Shown here: piece after piece, positions 27,801 to 34,028 of the stretch
Layout: every line of letters begins with the position of its first letter
How positions within the stretch are numbered: position 1 is the first letter of the stretch
DNA from: JABSOG01 sp041583135
GTDB taxonomy: Bacteria > Pseudomonadota > Gammaproteobacteria > Enterobacterales > Alteromonadaceae
Assembly (NCBI GenBank): GCA_041583135.1
Contig: JBFHGJ010000011.1
Coordinates: 17,744-81,743 of the forward strand
Direction of reading: 5' to 3'
Length of the DNA stretch: 64,000 nt
The notes under the pieces: generated by a model
The model's input: only the letters and a program-made list of their open reading frames with translations
Told to the model about the DNA's origin: nothing
Databases searched by the model: none
Position numbers and translations under genes: made by a program

Positions 27801-27881
27801 GCCGCAGGTCGCTCGGGCGGTAATGATATTATCTATGCTGGACAGTATCTCCGTCACAGTAAATCCAGCTAGCTTCATCAA
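21891..27881 (-). CDS. giant signalling hybrid: kinase-like, AAA ATPase, GAF, histidine kinase, receiver, Hpt
   Basis: A 1996-residue multidomain protein. Residues 1-270 are a Ser/Thr-kinase-like domain, but the catalytic HRD is His125-Arg-Asn127 and DFG is Asp146-Leu-Ser, so it is probably a pseudokinase. An AAA/STAND-like ATPase follows (Walker A GPAGIGKST, 326-334; Walker B-like VIFIDNLHW). Next comes a long helical, TPR-like region (about 700-1300) and a GAF-like region (about 1350-1510). The histidine kinase core has His1527 (MSHEIRTPL), with NLISNAIKF and GGTGLGL. A receiver (Asp1824, LLDIQMP) and an Hpt domain (His1940, HALKGAAG) end the protein. No output gene is adjacent. The upstream spacer is 183 bp. 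The signal and target are unknown. Confidence 0.93.
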   Translation of the reverse strand: MMKLAGFTVTEILSSIDNIITARATCGKGQLAMLKYSEASEHKREINAHWHFEHHLLQQFDSEFIVKSPQVLNHGNRTILVLQDFAASPLSLLIKNNELNFDAKLKVACLLVTALRDLHAQGWVHRNLNPDNVYVNLQNNALKLTDLSKASRFSFARARVDRGCVWGSAAYMSPELLSQGRAQVDFRADFYALGAVLYHLFARSKPFVSDDFASLLQAQMLRMPENLDVVDTKLPREIAQIVQKLLAKSVDNRYHSHQSLFADLKDCEKQWQTKGQIDHFTIGQNDIPERFSLTRNIFGRDIEKTGLEAAFSRACAGKAELMLIAGPAGIGKSTLVYQLQNAIVAKRGFFISGRGHQYHQCEPYAALTAAFSSLMRQLLCEGEERLKYWRGKLKSALGKNTAVIAEIIPDVVKLTGEVPDLPELPPTETEKRFHITFSHFIKALSSSGHPLVIFIDNLHWVDTASLRLLSHLAASNDKHSVLFIGAYRDNELANDHPLLKTIEAIELAQGRLKSIQLKPLARHHIQQLISDSFCCSLAEAASLCDEVYERTGGNPFFAKHYLSALYEHKMLYFDHKQQQWIWSLIEPPEAIDTFESVALLKARLHRLDRETQQLLALAAHLGFRFTLKKLAMIYEQSENKTINVLHSALEHDFIVPLDDNYQFVSNRGLLSQANFRFKHDLHQQAAYQSVADKDRPALSLNIARLLFNNTPVHELDQELFSLLDPFNRGRSLLSDAQEKSRLLAFNIRAGIMAKSACAFDSAVDLLSIAKSLQVSDAWTLFPNQTLTLYKELTEALYLAGQYDKAQRLYDEGATFAPDCLAKITLLLVQSEQYQAQGKHQQAIEVIHRGLALLSSPLWCDEALAAEQLPGMIDEVEHLLGNFELSQILALPEMIKLEDLLAIELYFNLLKSLYISGKTATYGLCACQMVLLTLRSGQCDLSAIGISAYMSVVAKSHKAHGRSYQLGKLSIELADHRGNKYHRSSVYLNFSSRYLHWREPLQNAFSYLQQITRWGEEGISLNDACNAVIQLNILKTIKGTSLGTIEGNLRKMLGFVRQSGNKSIETQVLLGVLQPVLALMGKTQSPHSFDDDSVSVSKLLQQQQPSQELALYTQAMLRHAYLIGHRTINRQLIDQLSLVETYFADSPLLCDSYFYACLSLLDNVIAGDPSYVETLKQAKSLCEKVGQWAQDCPQNYEHKYLLLSAQLARVSGDITSATSLFDSAIEACEKAGFLSIEALANELFAGLWYSEEQSRVAKTFIKEAHYLYHLWGAQAKCRQIEERWPHVCFKSNALEDNFNTSQSDLSDNSEHDSTKQLDIAALFKAHQLLAQEIQTPSLLKTLLTVMLEYTRAQYGAVMFDIDSQLLVEQLGRLNPLEANVQCQSLSTTLAEVCAENPPKLPSSLIRYVQQTQEALLLKAPVEDVRFSHNEYLQLVQPKSVLLLPIVGQGRLLAIVYLENNLAQLELSHNHLEGLQLLAQQAAVSLINAARFNALEEKSAKRKAQLNREREKADRANQTKSLFLANMSHEIRTPLTTVIGFAEGILFGDIEKKNHQQAIQTIASSGKHLLLLINDILDFSKIEAGQLQVEKLDVNLLELLANLESVSRGMVKSKPIDFNIDLNLPLPDIISTDPTRLNQILLNLISNAIKFTEQGSVTLKVYPQQDKLVMSVIDSGVGIKPEKINSLFFAFEQADKTVQRKYGGTGLGLTISKSLAQMLGGDISCHSELGKGSTFTLQIELLTTEQTQLINSEDILSQTHAALESAKQQTPSTLQGNILVAEDQPENLQLITTMLEKMGLTVTGASNGQAAVEAFLVDDFDLILLDIQMPVMDGLETLDMLNSLNNDIPVIALTANAMKHEVEEYFRKGFDEHLSKPIERKPFVEKISRFLGQSGNHIDASLSEDEMQLLKSQFCANLPAYLDRLTEHLHAQDWHSLQHDAHALKGAAGTLGFAELSELAADLEQDLKDNNLGPVAAQVQLLVSFATEQLNYEAAQMV

Positions 27882-28064
27882 AATCTTCCTCTATTTTAAT
27901 GCCTTGTCCACATCAGACGCTAAAGATGCGCTGCTAAGCTATGTCAGCACACGGCCAAACCCGTACAAAGTACCTGATCCTTAGCAAAATAAAAAGCGTA
28001 TTTGGCTAAAGTTTGAAAACAAATTTTGCTCTGTGGCTGTATCGGTTGCGGTGTGTGGCGCAAA

Positions 28065-28406
28065 TCAGCCGTCAAGGGCAAACAACAGCTCGGCCAGATC
28101 CGGCTGCCATTGAAAGTCTTTTAGTTTGACGCGGTTGTTCAGCACCACCACATTCTCTTGTTGCAGTAGGCCGGTTTGTAACTGTGCGGTATCGGAGCCT
28201 TTGGGAAAAGCCAATTGGCCGTTGCTGCGCAGCACCCGATACCAAGGCATCGCCAAGGATTTGGGGGCATAGCCTAAGCTTTTACCCACCAATCTGGCTC
28301 TGCCCGGTAAACCGGCAAGGTCGGCTATCTGTCCATAGCTGGCCACTTTACCCGCTGGAATGGCGCACACGGTGCGCCAAATCTTATCGTAGTTTTCTTT
28401 ACTCAT
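28065..28406 (-). CDS. alkyltransferase-like protein (ATL, MGMT family without the active cysteine)
   Basis: A 113-residue homologue of the DNA-binding domain of O6-alkylguanine-DNA alkyltransferase. The usual PCHR active site is replaced by Pro54-Trp55-Tyr56-Arg57, so it cannot accept an alkyl group. Tyr24 (VASYGQIA) and the Arg38 'finger' (GRARLVG) used for base flipping are present. ATL proteins bind O6-alkylguanine and pass the lesion to nucleotide excision repair. It overlaps the upstream phosphatase gene by four bases, so the two are co-transcribed, though no functional link is evident. Confidence 0.92.
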   Translation of the reverse strand: MSKENYDKIWRTVCAIPAGKVASYGQIADLAGLPGRARLVGKSLGYAPKSLAMPWYRVLRSNGQLAFPKGSDTAQLQTGLLQQENVVVLNNRVKLKDFQWQPDLAELLFALDG

Positions 28407-28906
28407 TGGCTTGGTTTGGTCGATTGCTGTGGTTCGGAACGTAACAGTGTGGTGGAGACTTTAGCGTTTTTCACGCTCAGCAGGTAGAGTCTGTCGTATT
28501 CGCTCTCAGGTATATCGGCGCCACCTTTGCCACCGAGTATATTGACCGTTTCGGCAATGGTGTTGCTATGGCCGACAATGACAATGTTCCCTGAGGTTTT
28601 TTGAACTTGTTGTTTTAGCGCTTGCAGTTGACGCGGGTCATAGGTGCGTATTTTTAGTTTGAGCTGATTGGCCAGTGGCGCTACCGTTTGCATGGTGCGC
28701 TGGTAATCACTGCTATAGATGACGTTGATGTTCTTATCGCTTAAGTATCCGGCAAGCCAATAGGCGCGGTTTTGGCCCAATGTGGTCAGTGGCGGATTTT
28801 TGCTGCCATCGATTTGTTTTTCTGCATGTCTGAACAGGTAGATTTGTTGGGCCAAGGTGTGGCAGCTCAATAACATTAGGCTCAATAGGAGGAGTATTTT
28901 GTTCAC
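28403..28906 (-). CDS. exported SixA/phosphoglycerate-mutase-like histidine phosphatase
   Basis: A 167-residue histidine-phosphatase-superfamily protein with a signal peptide (LLLLSLMLLSCHTLAQQ). The catalytic RH pair is Arg26-His27 (YLFRHAEK, normally RHG), the second Arg is probably in SSDYQRTMQT and the second His is in IVGHSNT. It is likely periplasmic; the LLSC sequence could be a lipobox (Cys15), which would make it a lipoprotein. It is first in a two-gene unit with the ATL gene. The substrate is unknown. Confidence 0.83.
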   Translation of the reverse strand: MNKILLLLSLMLLSCHTLAQQIYLFRHAEKQIDGSKNPPLTTLGQNRAYWLAGYLSDKNINVIYSSDYQRTMQTVAPLANQLKLKIRTYDPRQLQALKQQVQKTSGNIVIVGHSNTIAETVNILGGKGGADIPESEYDRLYLLSVKNAKVSTTLLRSEPQQSTKPSQ

Positions 28907-29033
28907 AAACTTACCTGTGTTGAAGTAAAAGTGACAGCCAATATAACAAAGTTAAAATAAATGCTAAATATTTTACCATCGCGTCCGATACAAAAAGTGA
29001 CTTTAAGATGAATCGGATTTACAAGGTGGTCGT

Positions 29034-29192
29034 ATGAACGTAAGAGATGTTTTACTTGAATCCATTATCTCTTCAATTGAAGAAGAAAAAGCCAGCTGTG
29101 TCGAAAACGATATTATCGACAATATCCTCTCCAGCATTCAAACCCTCAGAGAAAGTATCGCACAAGCCAAAGAGCGCTTCGCGCAAAAGTAA
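29034..29192 (+). CDS. 52-residue helical acidic protein of unknown function
   Basis: A short gene with ATG at 29034 after a strong ribosome-binding site (AAGGTGG) and stop at 29192. The product starts MNVRDVLLESIISSIEEEK and ends RESIAQAKERFAQK. It is predicted all-helical and amphipathic, with one Cys and no signal peptide. Codon use looks normal. It lies about 130 bp after the divergent phosphatase gene and just before a small membrane protein. I do not recognise it. Confidence 0.5.
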   Translation: MNVRDVLLESIISSIEEEKASCVENDIIDNILSSIQTLRESIAQAKERFAQK

Positions 29193-29243
29193 ATCGACCT
29201 GACTTGCAAAGGACTGCATCGGATCTATACTGATGATCGCACT

Positions 29244-29771
29244 GTGGTTACCCATCTGAATGATAATCACACCCCGATTAACCGTGCCAATGAACTGCAA
29301 ACCGCAATGGAGATGCCGATGCCGATGTTACCTAAATCCTTATACGAGGCCCTGCCTTACACCCATTTAACCATTGGGGCTGCAATTATTTGCAGCTATG
29401 ACACTGCCTTATTGACACTTTCCGGTTGTTTGTTTTTTGCCGTCGGCGCGTTTATGTGGGCCATGCGCTCAGACAATCGCCGTCAAGACCAGGCCAAAAG
29501 ATTGCGTGACTACGGCTCGTTCAATCGCAATTGGTATGAGTTTAAGCCCTTCTTTTATATGCTATTTGGTCTTTTGAGTGTCAATCACCTCGAACAATCT
29601 ATTCTAACGTTGCTGGGCATGATTGTCGGGCTTTTTGGTTTGTATTTGGTGTTGCAACGCGCGCTACACCGTCACTTGGTGACACCAGCGAAGGTGCGCA
29701 CCAAAGCGAAGGCTAAAGTGGTTGATGCGCCATTACCCGTTAAGGTATCGGATTCTGGCGATAGTAATTGA
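29244..29771 (+). CDS. small membrane protein of unknown function
   Basis: Up to 175 residues, with three likely transmembrane segments (LTIGAAIICSYDTALLTLSGCLFFAVGAFMWAM as two helices, and a pair in FFYMLFGLLSVNHLEQSILTLLGMIVGLFGLYLVL). A basic C-terminal tail (KVRTKAKAKVV) follows. The start is uncertain: a GTG at 29244 is the longest, and ATG codons from about 29307 (MEMPMPMLPKSLYEALP) may be the true start. Its 3' end overlaps the convergent gene at 29740 by 32 bases. The function is unknown. Confidence 0.6.
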   Translation: MVTHLNDNHTPINRANELQTAMEMPMPMLPKSLYEALPYTHLTIGAAIICSYDTALLTLSGCLFFAVGAFMWAMRSDNRRQDQAKRLRDYGSFNRNWYEFKPFFYMLFGLLSVNHLEQSILTLLGMIVGLFGLYLVLQRALHRHLVTPAKVRTKAKAKVVDAPLPVKVSDSGDSN

Positions 29772-30225
29772 AGGCAGCGAACATGCCTTGTTGCGAGACA
29801 AACTGAAAGCGGTTGCATTGCTCTTTGAGCTGTTTTTTCGGGTCGATTTTGCCAAAACACAAGTAGACGAAGTGACCGTTATCATCAAACACCACTCGCT
29901 GTGGTGAGTCTAGCAATTTGCCGGGCTGACCAAACCAGCCGGGTATGTAGATGCTGGTGGCTGTCAGTCCGAGCTTTTTATATTTCAGTAATTGCGGCTT
30001 GGGCACGATGATAAGGGCGATGGCAAGGAGGGCGAAGAAATAGAGCTTGATTTTCTTGCCTCTGGCGGCTTTTTCTTTGGCTTTGACGGCTGCTGCTTGG
30101 GCGTTGGCTTTTGCCTGGGCTTGTGCGGCGGCAGCGGCTGGATTGGGTTTTGCTTGCTTGGGCTTGCGGACTTTTTTAAGGTCTTGTTTTCCTAGCAGTT
30201 GCTGGCGTTTGATTTCGGCAGGCAT
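29740..30225 (-). CDS. Lys/Ala-rich single-pass membrane protein of unknown function
   Basis: I start at the ATG at 30225 (MPAEIKRQQLLGKQDLKKV, 161 residues); the frame runs on to 30288. The first 60 residues are basic and Ala-rich (PAAAAAQAQAKANAQAAAVKAKEKAA). They are followed by one transmembrane helix (LYFFALLAIALIIVP) and a C-terminal domain of about 75 residues containing two Cys (VYLCFGKI, KEQCNRFQF). The topology suggests a cytoplasmic basic tail and a periplasmic domain. The 3' end overlaps the convergent gene. The function is unknown. Confidence 0.6.
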   Translation of the reverse strand: MPAEIKRQQLLGKQDLKKVRKPKQAKPNPAAAAAQAQAKANAQAAAVKAKEKAARGKKIKLYFFALLAIALIIVPKPQLLKYKKLGLTATSIYIPGWFGQPGKLLDSPQRVVFDDNGHFVYLCFGKIDPKKQLKEQCNRFQFVSQQGMFAAFNYYRQNPIP

Positions 30226-30397
30226 AGATGTAATGTTCTGTCTTACTAAATTGGGGCTGTTAAGACGTTTATACCACTTACAGAGCAAAAGTCCATTTGG
30301 CAGCGATAAAAAAGATTATATAAAGTTGTTAAAGCTTGCTATATTTGTAGAAGCATCTGTATAGAGCAAATCAAGATACAATAAGGAATAACAAACT

Positions 30398-30778
30398 ATG
30401 CTTTATGACTCGGCTGAAAAGGGGCCGTCAATATTAATTGTCGATGATGTCAGTACCGTTCGTAGCTTTTTGCGACAAACCCTTTCTCACTTGGGATGTC
30501 GTGATGTTCGAGAAGCTGCCTCTGGTGGTGAGTGCGTGCGTTTGTTTAAGCAAGAACAAGCCGATATTGTGTTTTTGGATATCGAGTTGCCAGATTTTGA
30601 TGGGAATGAAGTGTTGCGCCAGTTACACGAGGTCAACCCTAGGGTCAATGTCGTGATGATCTCTGCCCACAGCACAGTGGATAATGTTAAAGAGTCGATT
30701 GAAAATGGCGCCAAAGGGTTTATTGTCAAACCGTTCTCACCAAAGAAAATTGCCGCCGTACTGAAAAAGTTCGAATAA
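30398..30778 (+). CDS. CheY-like single-domain response regulator
   Basis: A 126-residue receiver domain without an output domain. The acidic pair is in ILIVDDVST, the phosphorylation site is Asp61 (VFLDIELPD), the switch Ser/Thr is in VVMISAHST and the Lys is in FIVKPFSPKK. AAGGA lies upstream of the ATG. There is no kinase, phosphatase or chemotaxis gene next to it. Such orphan regulators act through protein contacts, for example with motors, kinases or cyclases; the partner here is unknown. Confidence 0.88.
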   Translation: MLYDSAEKGPSILIVDDVSTVRSFLRQTLSHLGCRDVREAASGGECVRLFKQEQADIVFLDIELPDFDGNEVLRQLHEVNPRVNVVMISAHSTVDNVKESIENGAKGFIVKPFSPKKIAAVLKKFE

Positions 30779-30833
30779 CCTTTTTTACCGTCTTTTGTGC
30801 CAGCGATTGTTTTTGACTCCGCTGGCTAATATC

Positions 30834-30880
30834 GTCGGGGAGTGTTCCCGACAACCCTGACATACCGTACATCCATGTAC
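30834..30880. repeat. two short dyads between the CheY-like gene and rpsT
   Basis: GTCGGG (30834-30839) pairs with CCCGAC (30847-30852). A second dyad, GTACATCCATGTAC (30867-30880), shares the CAT-GG-ATG centre (reverse strand) seen twice near 63.7 kb. Similar short dyads are scattered in Shewanella-like genomes, but their role is unknown to me. Confidence 0.45.
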
Positions 30881-30886
30881 ATAAAA

Positions 30887-30920
30887 ATAAAGCCACCCGA
30901 GGGTGGCTTTATTTTTTTTC
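30887..30920. terminator. bidirectional rho-independent terminator (rpsT / CheY-like gene)
   Basis: AATAAAGCCACCC pairs with GGGTGGCTTTATT around a two-base centre at 30899-30900. T-runs on both strands follow the stem. It lies just downstream of rpsT. Confidence 0.85.
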
Positions 30921-30938
30921 TTTTGAAGCGGCGACTTT

Positions 30939-31199
30939 TTACAGTGCTTTGATGTGCGCGTTCAGACGGCTCTTATGACGAGCTGCTTTGTTCTGATGGA
31001 TTAGACCTTTGGTGGCATAGCGGTCCAATACAGGCACAGCGGCTGCAAATGCGGCTGTTGCTGCTTCTTTATCACCTGCGTCGATAGCGTGCTGTACTTT
31101 TTTGAGCAAAGTACGCATCATTGAACGACGGCTGGCATTGTGCTGACGATTCTTCTCCGCCTGAATCGCGCGTTTCTTCGCTTGCTTGCTGTTAGCCAA
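30939..31199 (-). CDS. rpsT: 30S ribosomal protein S20
   Basis: An 86-residue basic protein that binds 16S rRNA in the small subunit. The start MANSKQAKKRAIQAEKNRQHN and the sequence RSMMRTLLKKVQHAIDAGDK are diagnostic of S20. The length is normal. It is encoded divergently from murJ, the usual gammaproteobacterial arrangement, with a 224-bp spacer that holds both promoters. Confidence 0.98.
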   Translation of the reverse strand: MANSKQAKKRAIQAEKNRQHNASRRSMMRTLLKKVQHAIDAGDKEAATAAFAAAVPVLDRYATKGLIHQNKAARHKSRLNAHIKAL

Positions 31200-31423
31200 T
31201 GTAAGACTCCTAACTGAATAAACCTTAAGTTTGCAAGGCGCAAGATACTGCCTGTTTTTAAGGCGCTTGTCAAACGAAATTAGTGTTTATTTTGTTAAAA
31301 TCACAATATTCGAATTGGCCATCGTGCCGCTTTATCGGATGGCTCTGCTGGGGCTATAATGGCGGCGTTTTTAACGTCGAAGATCACGCATTTGCGATTG
31401 CTCTTTATATATAAGGTTTAGCT

Positions 31424-32980
31424 TTGTCGAAAAAATTGTTTAAGTCGGGCATTATCGTATCGCTGATGACCATGATCTCTCGAATATTGGGATTGGTAAG
31501 GGATGTCGTCATTGCCAATATGGCCGGTACAGGTCTTGCCGCCGATGTCTATCTGTTTGCCAACCGTATTCCCAATTTCTTTCGCCGACTATTTGCCGAA
31601 GGGGCGTTCGCTCAGGCATTTGTGCCGGTGCTGACCGAAGTCAAAGAAAAGCACGGCGACGATGAAGTCAGGCTGTTGTTTGCTAAGGTCGCAGGCACCT
31701 TAGGGGGCATTGTGACCTTGGTTACCGCCTTTGGCGTGTTAGGCTCAAGTATTGTCGCGGCGGTGTTTGGCTTTGACTGGTTTTGGCGCTGGTTTACCGG
31801 TGAGGGTGATGAGGGCAAATATGAGCTGTTCTCTTTGATGCTTAAAGTGACCTTTCCTTATTTGTGGTTCGTCACTTTTGTGGCTTTAAGCGGCGCGATA
31901 CTCAATACCTATAACCGCTTTGCCGTTGCGGCCTTTACTCCGGTGTTTTTAAATATTGCGATCATCGCCAGCGCCTTGACGTTGGCAGGACAGTTTGAAG
32001 TGCCGGAAATGGCCTTGGCGGTCGGGGTATTCTTAGGTGGCTTGGTGCAATTTTTGTTTCAGTTGCCATTTTTGGCGCGCCAAGGCTTATTGTTGAGGCC
32101 CAAGTGGGGATGGCATGATGAATACGTGGTGCGCATTCGCAAATTGATGCTTCCGGCCATGTTTGGGGTGTCGGTCAGTCAAATCAACCTGTTGCTCGAT
32201 ACCGTGATAGCGTCGTTCTTAATCACAGGCTCGGTCAGCTGGCTTTACTATGCCGATAGGTTAATCGAATTTCCACTGGGGCTTTTTGGGATTGGCATCG
32301 CAACGGTGATCTTGCCGGCATTGTCAAAAGAGTACGCCAACGCCAATAGCGACCAGTTTAAACGGACCATGGATTGGGCGGTACGCTTTATTTGTCTTAC
32401 CGGGGTGCCTGCTTTGGTGGGGTTGATTGTGCTGGCGCAGCCGATCATTGCGGTGTTGTTTTTACGCGGTAAGTTTGAACCTTCTGATGTGGTACAGGTC
32501 TCGTACAGTTTAACCGCTTATGCCAGCGGTCTTTTGAGCTATATGATGATCAAAGTGTTGGCGCCGGGCTATTACTCCCGTCAAGATATCAAAACACCAG
32601 TGCGTATCGGCATTATTGCGATGATTAGCAATATGGCGTTTAACCTGGCATTGGTGCCTTTTATGGGGTATATCGGGCTGGCGTTAGCCACCGCGATGTC
32701 GGCGACCCTAAACGCCTTTATGCTCTATAGAGGTTTGAAAAAACAGCAGATTTATCAATTTTCTCAGATCACGTTGGTGTTTTTTGCCAAGTTGGTGAGC
32801 GGCGCTTTGGTGATGGCGTTGGTGCTGTGGTATGTGACCCCTGCACTCGATGTTTGGCTGACGATGAGCTTGGTTGAAAAGGTGCTGGCATTAAGCGGAT
32901 ACATCGGCGTGGGGATGGCGGTTTACGCTTTGGTGTTGCTGGCGCTCGGTATACGCTTAAGAGATTTGAAAACTTCTTAA
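31424..32980 (+). CDS. murJ: lipid II flippase MurJ (MviN)
   Basis: A 518-residue polytopic membrane protein that moves lipid II across the inner membrane for peptidoglycan synthesis. The N-terminus GIIVSLMTMISRILGLVRDVVIANMAG and the segment NRIPNFFRRLFAEGAFAQAFVPVL are signature regions of MviN/MurJ. The start is a TTG after AAGG. Hydrophobic helices run through the whole length, with conserved charged residues in the cavity region (VRDVV, RLFAEG). It is first in the murJ-ribF-ileS-lspA-fkpB-ispH row, though an 80-bp gap follows it. Confidence 0.97.
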   Translation: MSKKLFKSGIIVSLMTMISRILGLVRDVVIANMAGTGLAADVYLFANRIPNFFRRLFAEGAFAQAFVPVLTEVKEKHGDDEVRLLFAKVAGTLGGIVTLVTAFGVLGSSIVAAVFGFDWFWRWFTGEGDEGKYELFSLMLKVTFPYLWFVTFVALSGAILNTYNRFAVAAFTPVFLNIAIIASALTLAGQFEVPEMALAVGVFLGGLVQFLFQLPFLARQGLLLRPKWGWHDEYVVRIRKLMLPAMFGVSVSQINLLLDTVIASFLITGSVSWLYYADRLIEFPLGLFGIGIATVILPALSKEYANANSDQFKRTMDWAVRFICLTGVPALVGLIVLAQPIIAVLFLRGKFEPSDVVQVSYSLTAYASGLLSYMMIKVLAPGYYSRQDIKTPVRIGIIAMISNMAFNLALVPFMGYIGLALATAMSATLNAFMLYRGLKKQQIYQFSQITLVFFAKLVSGALVMALVLWYVTPALDVWLTMSLVEKVLALSGYIGVGMAVYALVLLALGIRLRDLKTS

Positions 32981-33060
32981 GGCAACGGGTGATTTAGCCA
33001 CCGCAACAGGTTATAATTCGGCGTTTTCAATTGTTTGGACTGGAAATCGACTAAAATCTG

Positions 33061-33996
33061 ATGGAGTTTATTCGCGGCATTCATAATATCAAACCTGAAC
33101 ATCGTGGTTCAGTTTTGACTATAGGCAATTTTGATGGTGTTCATCGTGGTCATCAGTCGGTCATAGAAGGCGCTATTGCCAAAGCCAAGGCACTAGGTGT
33201 TCCTACCACTGTGATGATCTTTGAACCTCAGCCGCTGGAGCTGTTTTTAAAAGACAAAGCACCGCCAAGGCTATATCGACTGCGTGATAAATATCTTCAG
33301 TTGGCGCGTTTGGGGGTCGATAGGTTGGTTTGCGTCAAGTTCGACCAGTCATTTGCCGCCATCGAAGCGATGGATTTTATCAAGCAGTTGCTGGTCGATA
33401 AGTTGGCCATTGCCCATTTGATTGTCGGTGATGACTTTTGCTTTGGTAAAAACCGTCAGGGCGACTTTAATATGTTGCTTGCCGCAGGTGAACAATATGG
33501 TTTTGGCGTGACAGATACTCAAAGCTACCGCCTCGCCGATTGTCGTATAAGCTCCACCGCCATTCGTAAAGCCATTATGAATGCCGATTTCAATGAAGCC
33601 GAGACAATGCTCGGACATGCCTTTTCGATTAGCGGCACTGTCTCCCACGGCCAAAAACGCGGCCGTACTATCGGCTTTCCTACAGCCAATGTGCCGCTAA
33701 GTCGTAAGGTTTCTCCGGTCAGTGGCGTCTATGTGGTCAGCGCCGATATCGCCGGTAAGCGTTATCAAGGGGTCGCCAATATCGGTGTTAAGCCGACAGT
33801 CGATGGCCAAGTACAACAGTTGGAAGTTCATTTGTTTGAATTCTCTGGCAGCATTTATGGCCAGCAGATTGAAGTGATTTTGCACGCCAAACTCAGAGAT
33901 GAACAGAAATTTGCCTCGTTCGATGCGCTAAGGGCGCAGATTGTGCTTGATGTCGAGCAGGCCAAACAGTATTTTGCCGCTGGGCAAAATGACTAA
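33061..33996 (+). CDS. ribF: bifunctional riboflavin kinase / FAD synthetase
   Basis: A 311-residue cytosolic enzyme that makes FMN from riboflavin and then FAD. The N-terminal adenylyltransferase domain has LTIGNFDGVHRGHQ and the ISSTAIRKAI motif. The C-terminal kinase domain has GQKRGRTIGFPTANV and GVYVVSADI. The length and order are normal. It lies 32 bases upstream of ileS, the usual operon order. No FMN riboswitch is seen in the 80 bp upstream. Confidence 0.97.
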   Translation: MEFIRGIHNIKPEHRGSVLTIGNFDGVHRGHQSVIEGAIAKAKALGVPTTVMIFEPQPLELFLKDKAPPRLYRLRDKYLQLARLGVDRLVCVKFDQSFAAIEAMDFIKQLLVDKLAIAHLIVGDDFCFGKNRQGDFNMLLAAGEQYGFGVTDTQSYRLADCRISSTAIRKAIMNADFNEAETMLGHAFSISGTVSHGQKRGRTIGFPTANVPLSRKVSPVSGVYVVSADIAGKRYQGVANIGVKPTVDGQVQQLEVHLFEFSGSIYGQQIEVILHAKLRDEQKFASFDALRAQIVLDVEQAKQYFAAGQND

Positions 33997-34028
33997 TCTT
34001 TACTTAATTAGCGGAATATCTTAAACCC

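Noticed and set aside
32981..33060. FMN riboswitch in front of ribF
   Set aside because: The gap is only 80 bp and I see none of the conserved stems. The gene is in a housekeeping row where no riboswitch is expected.
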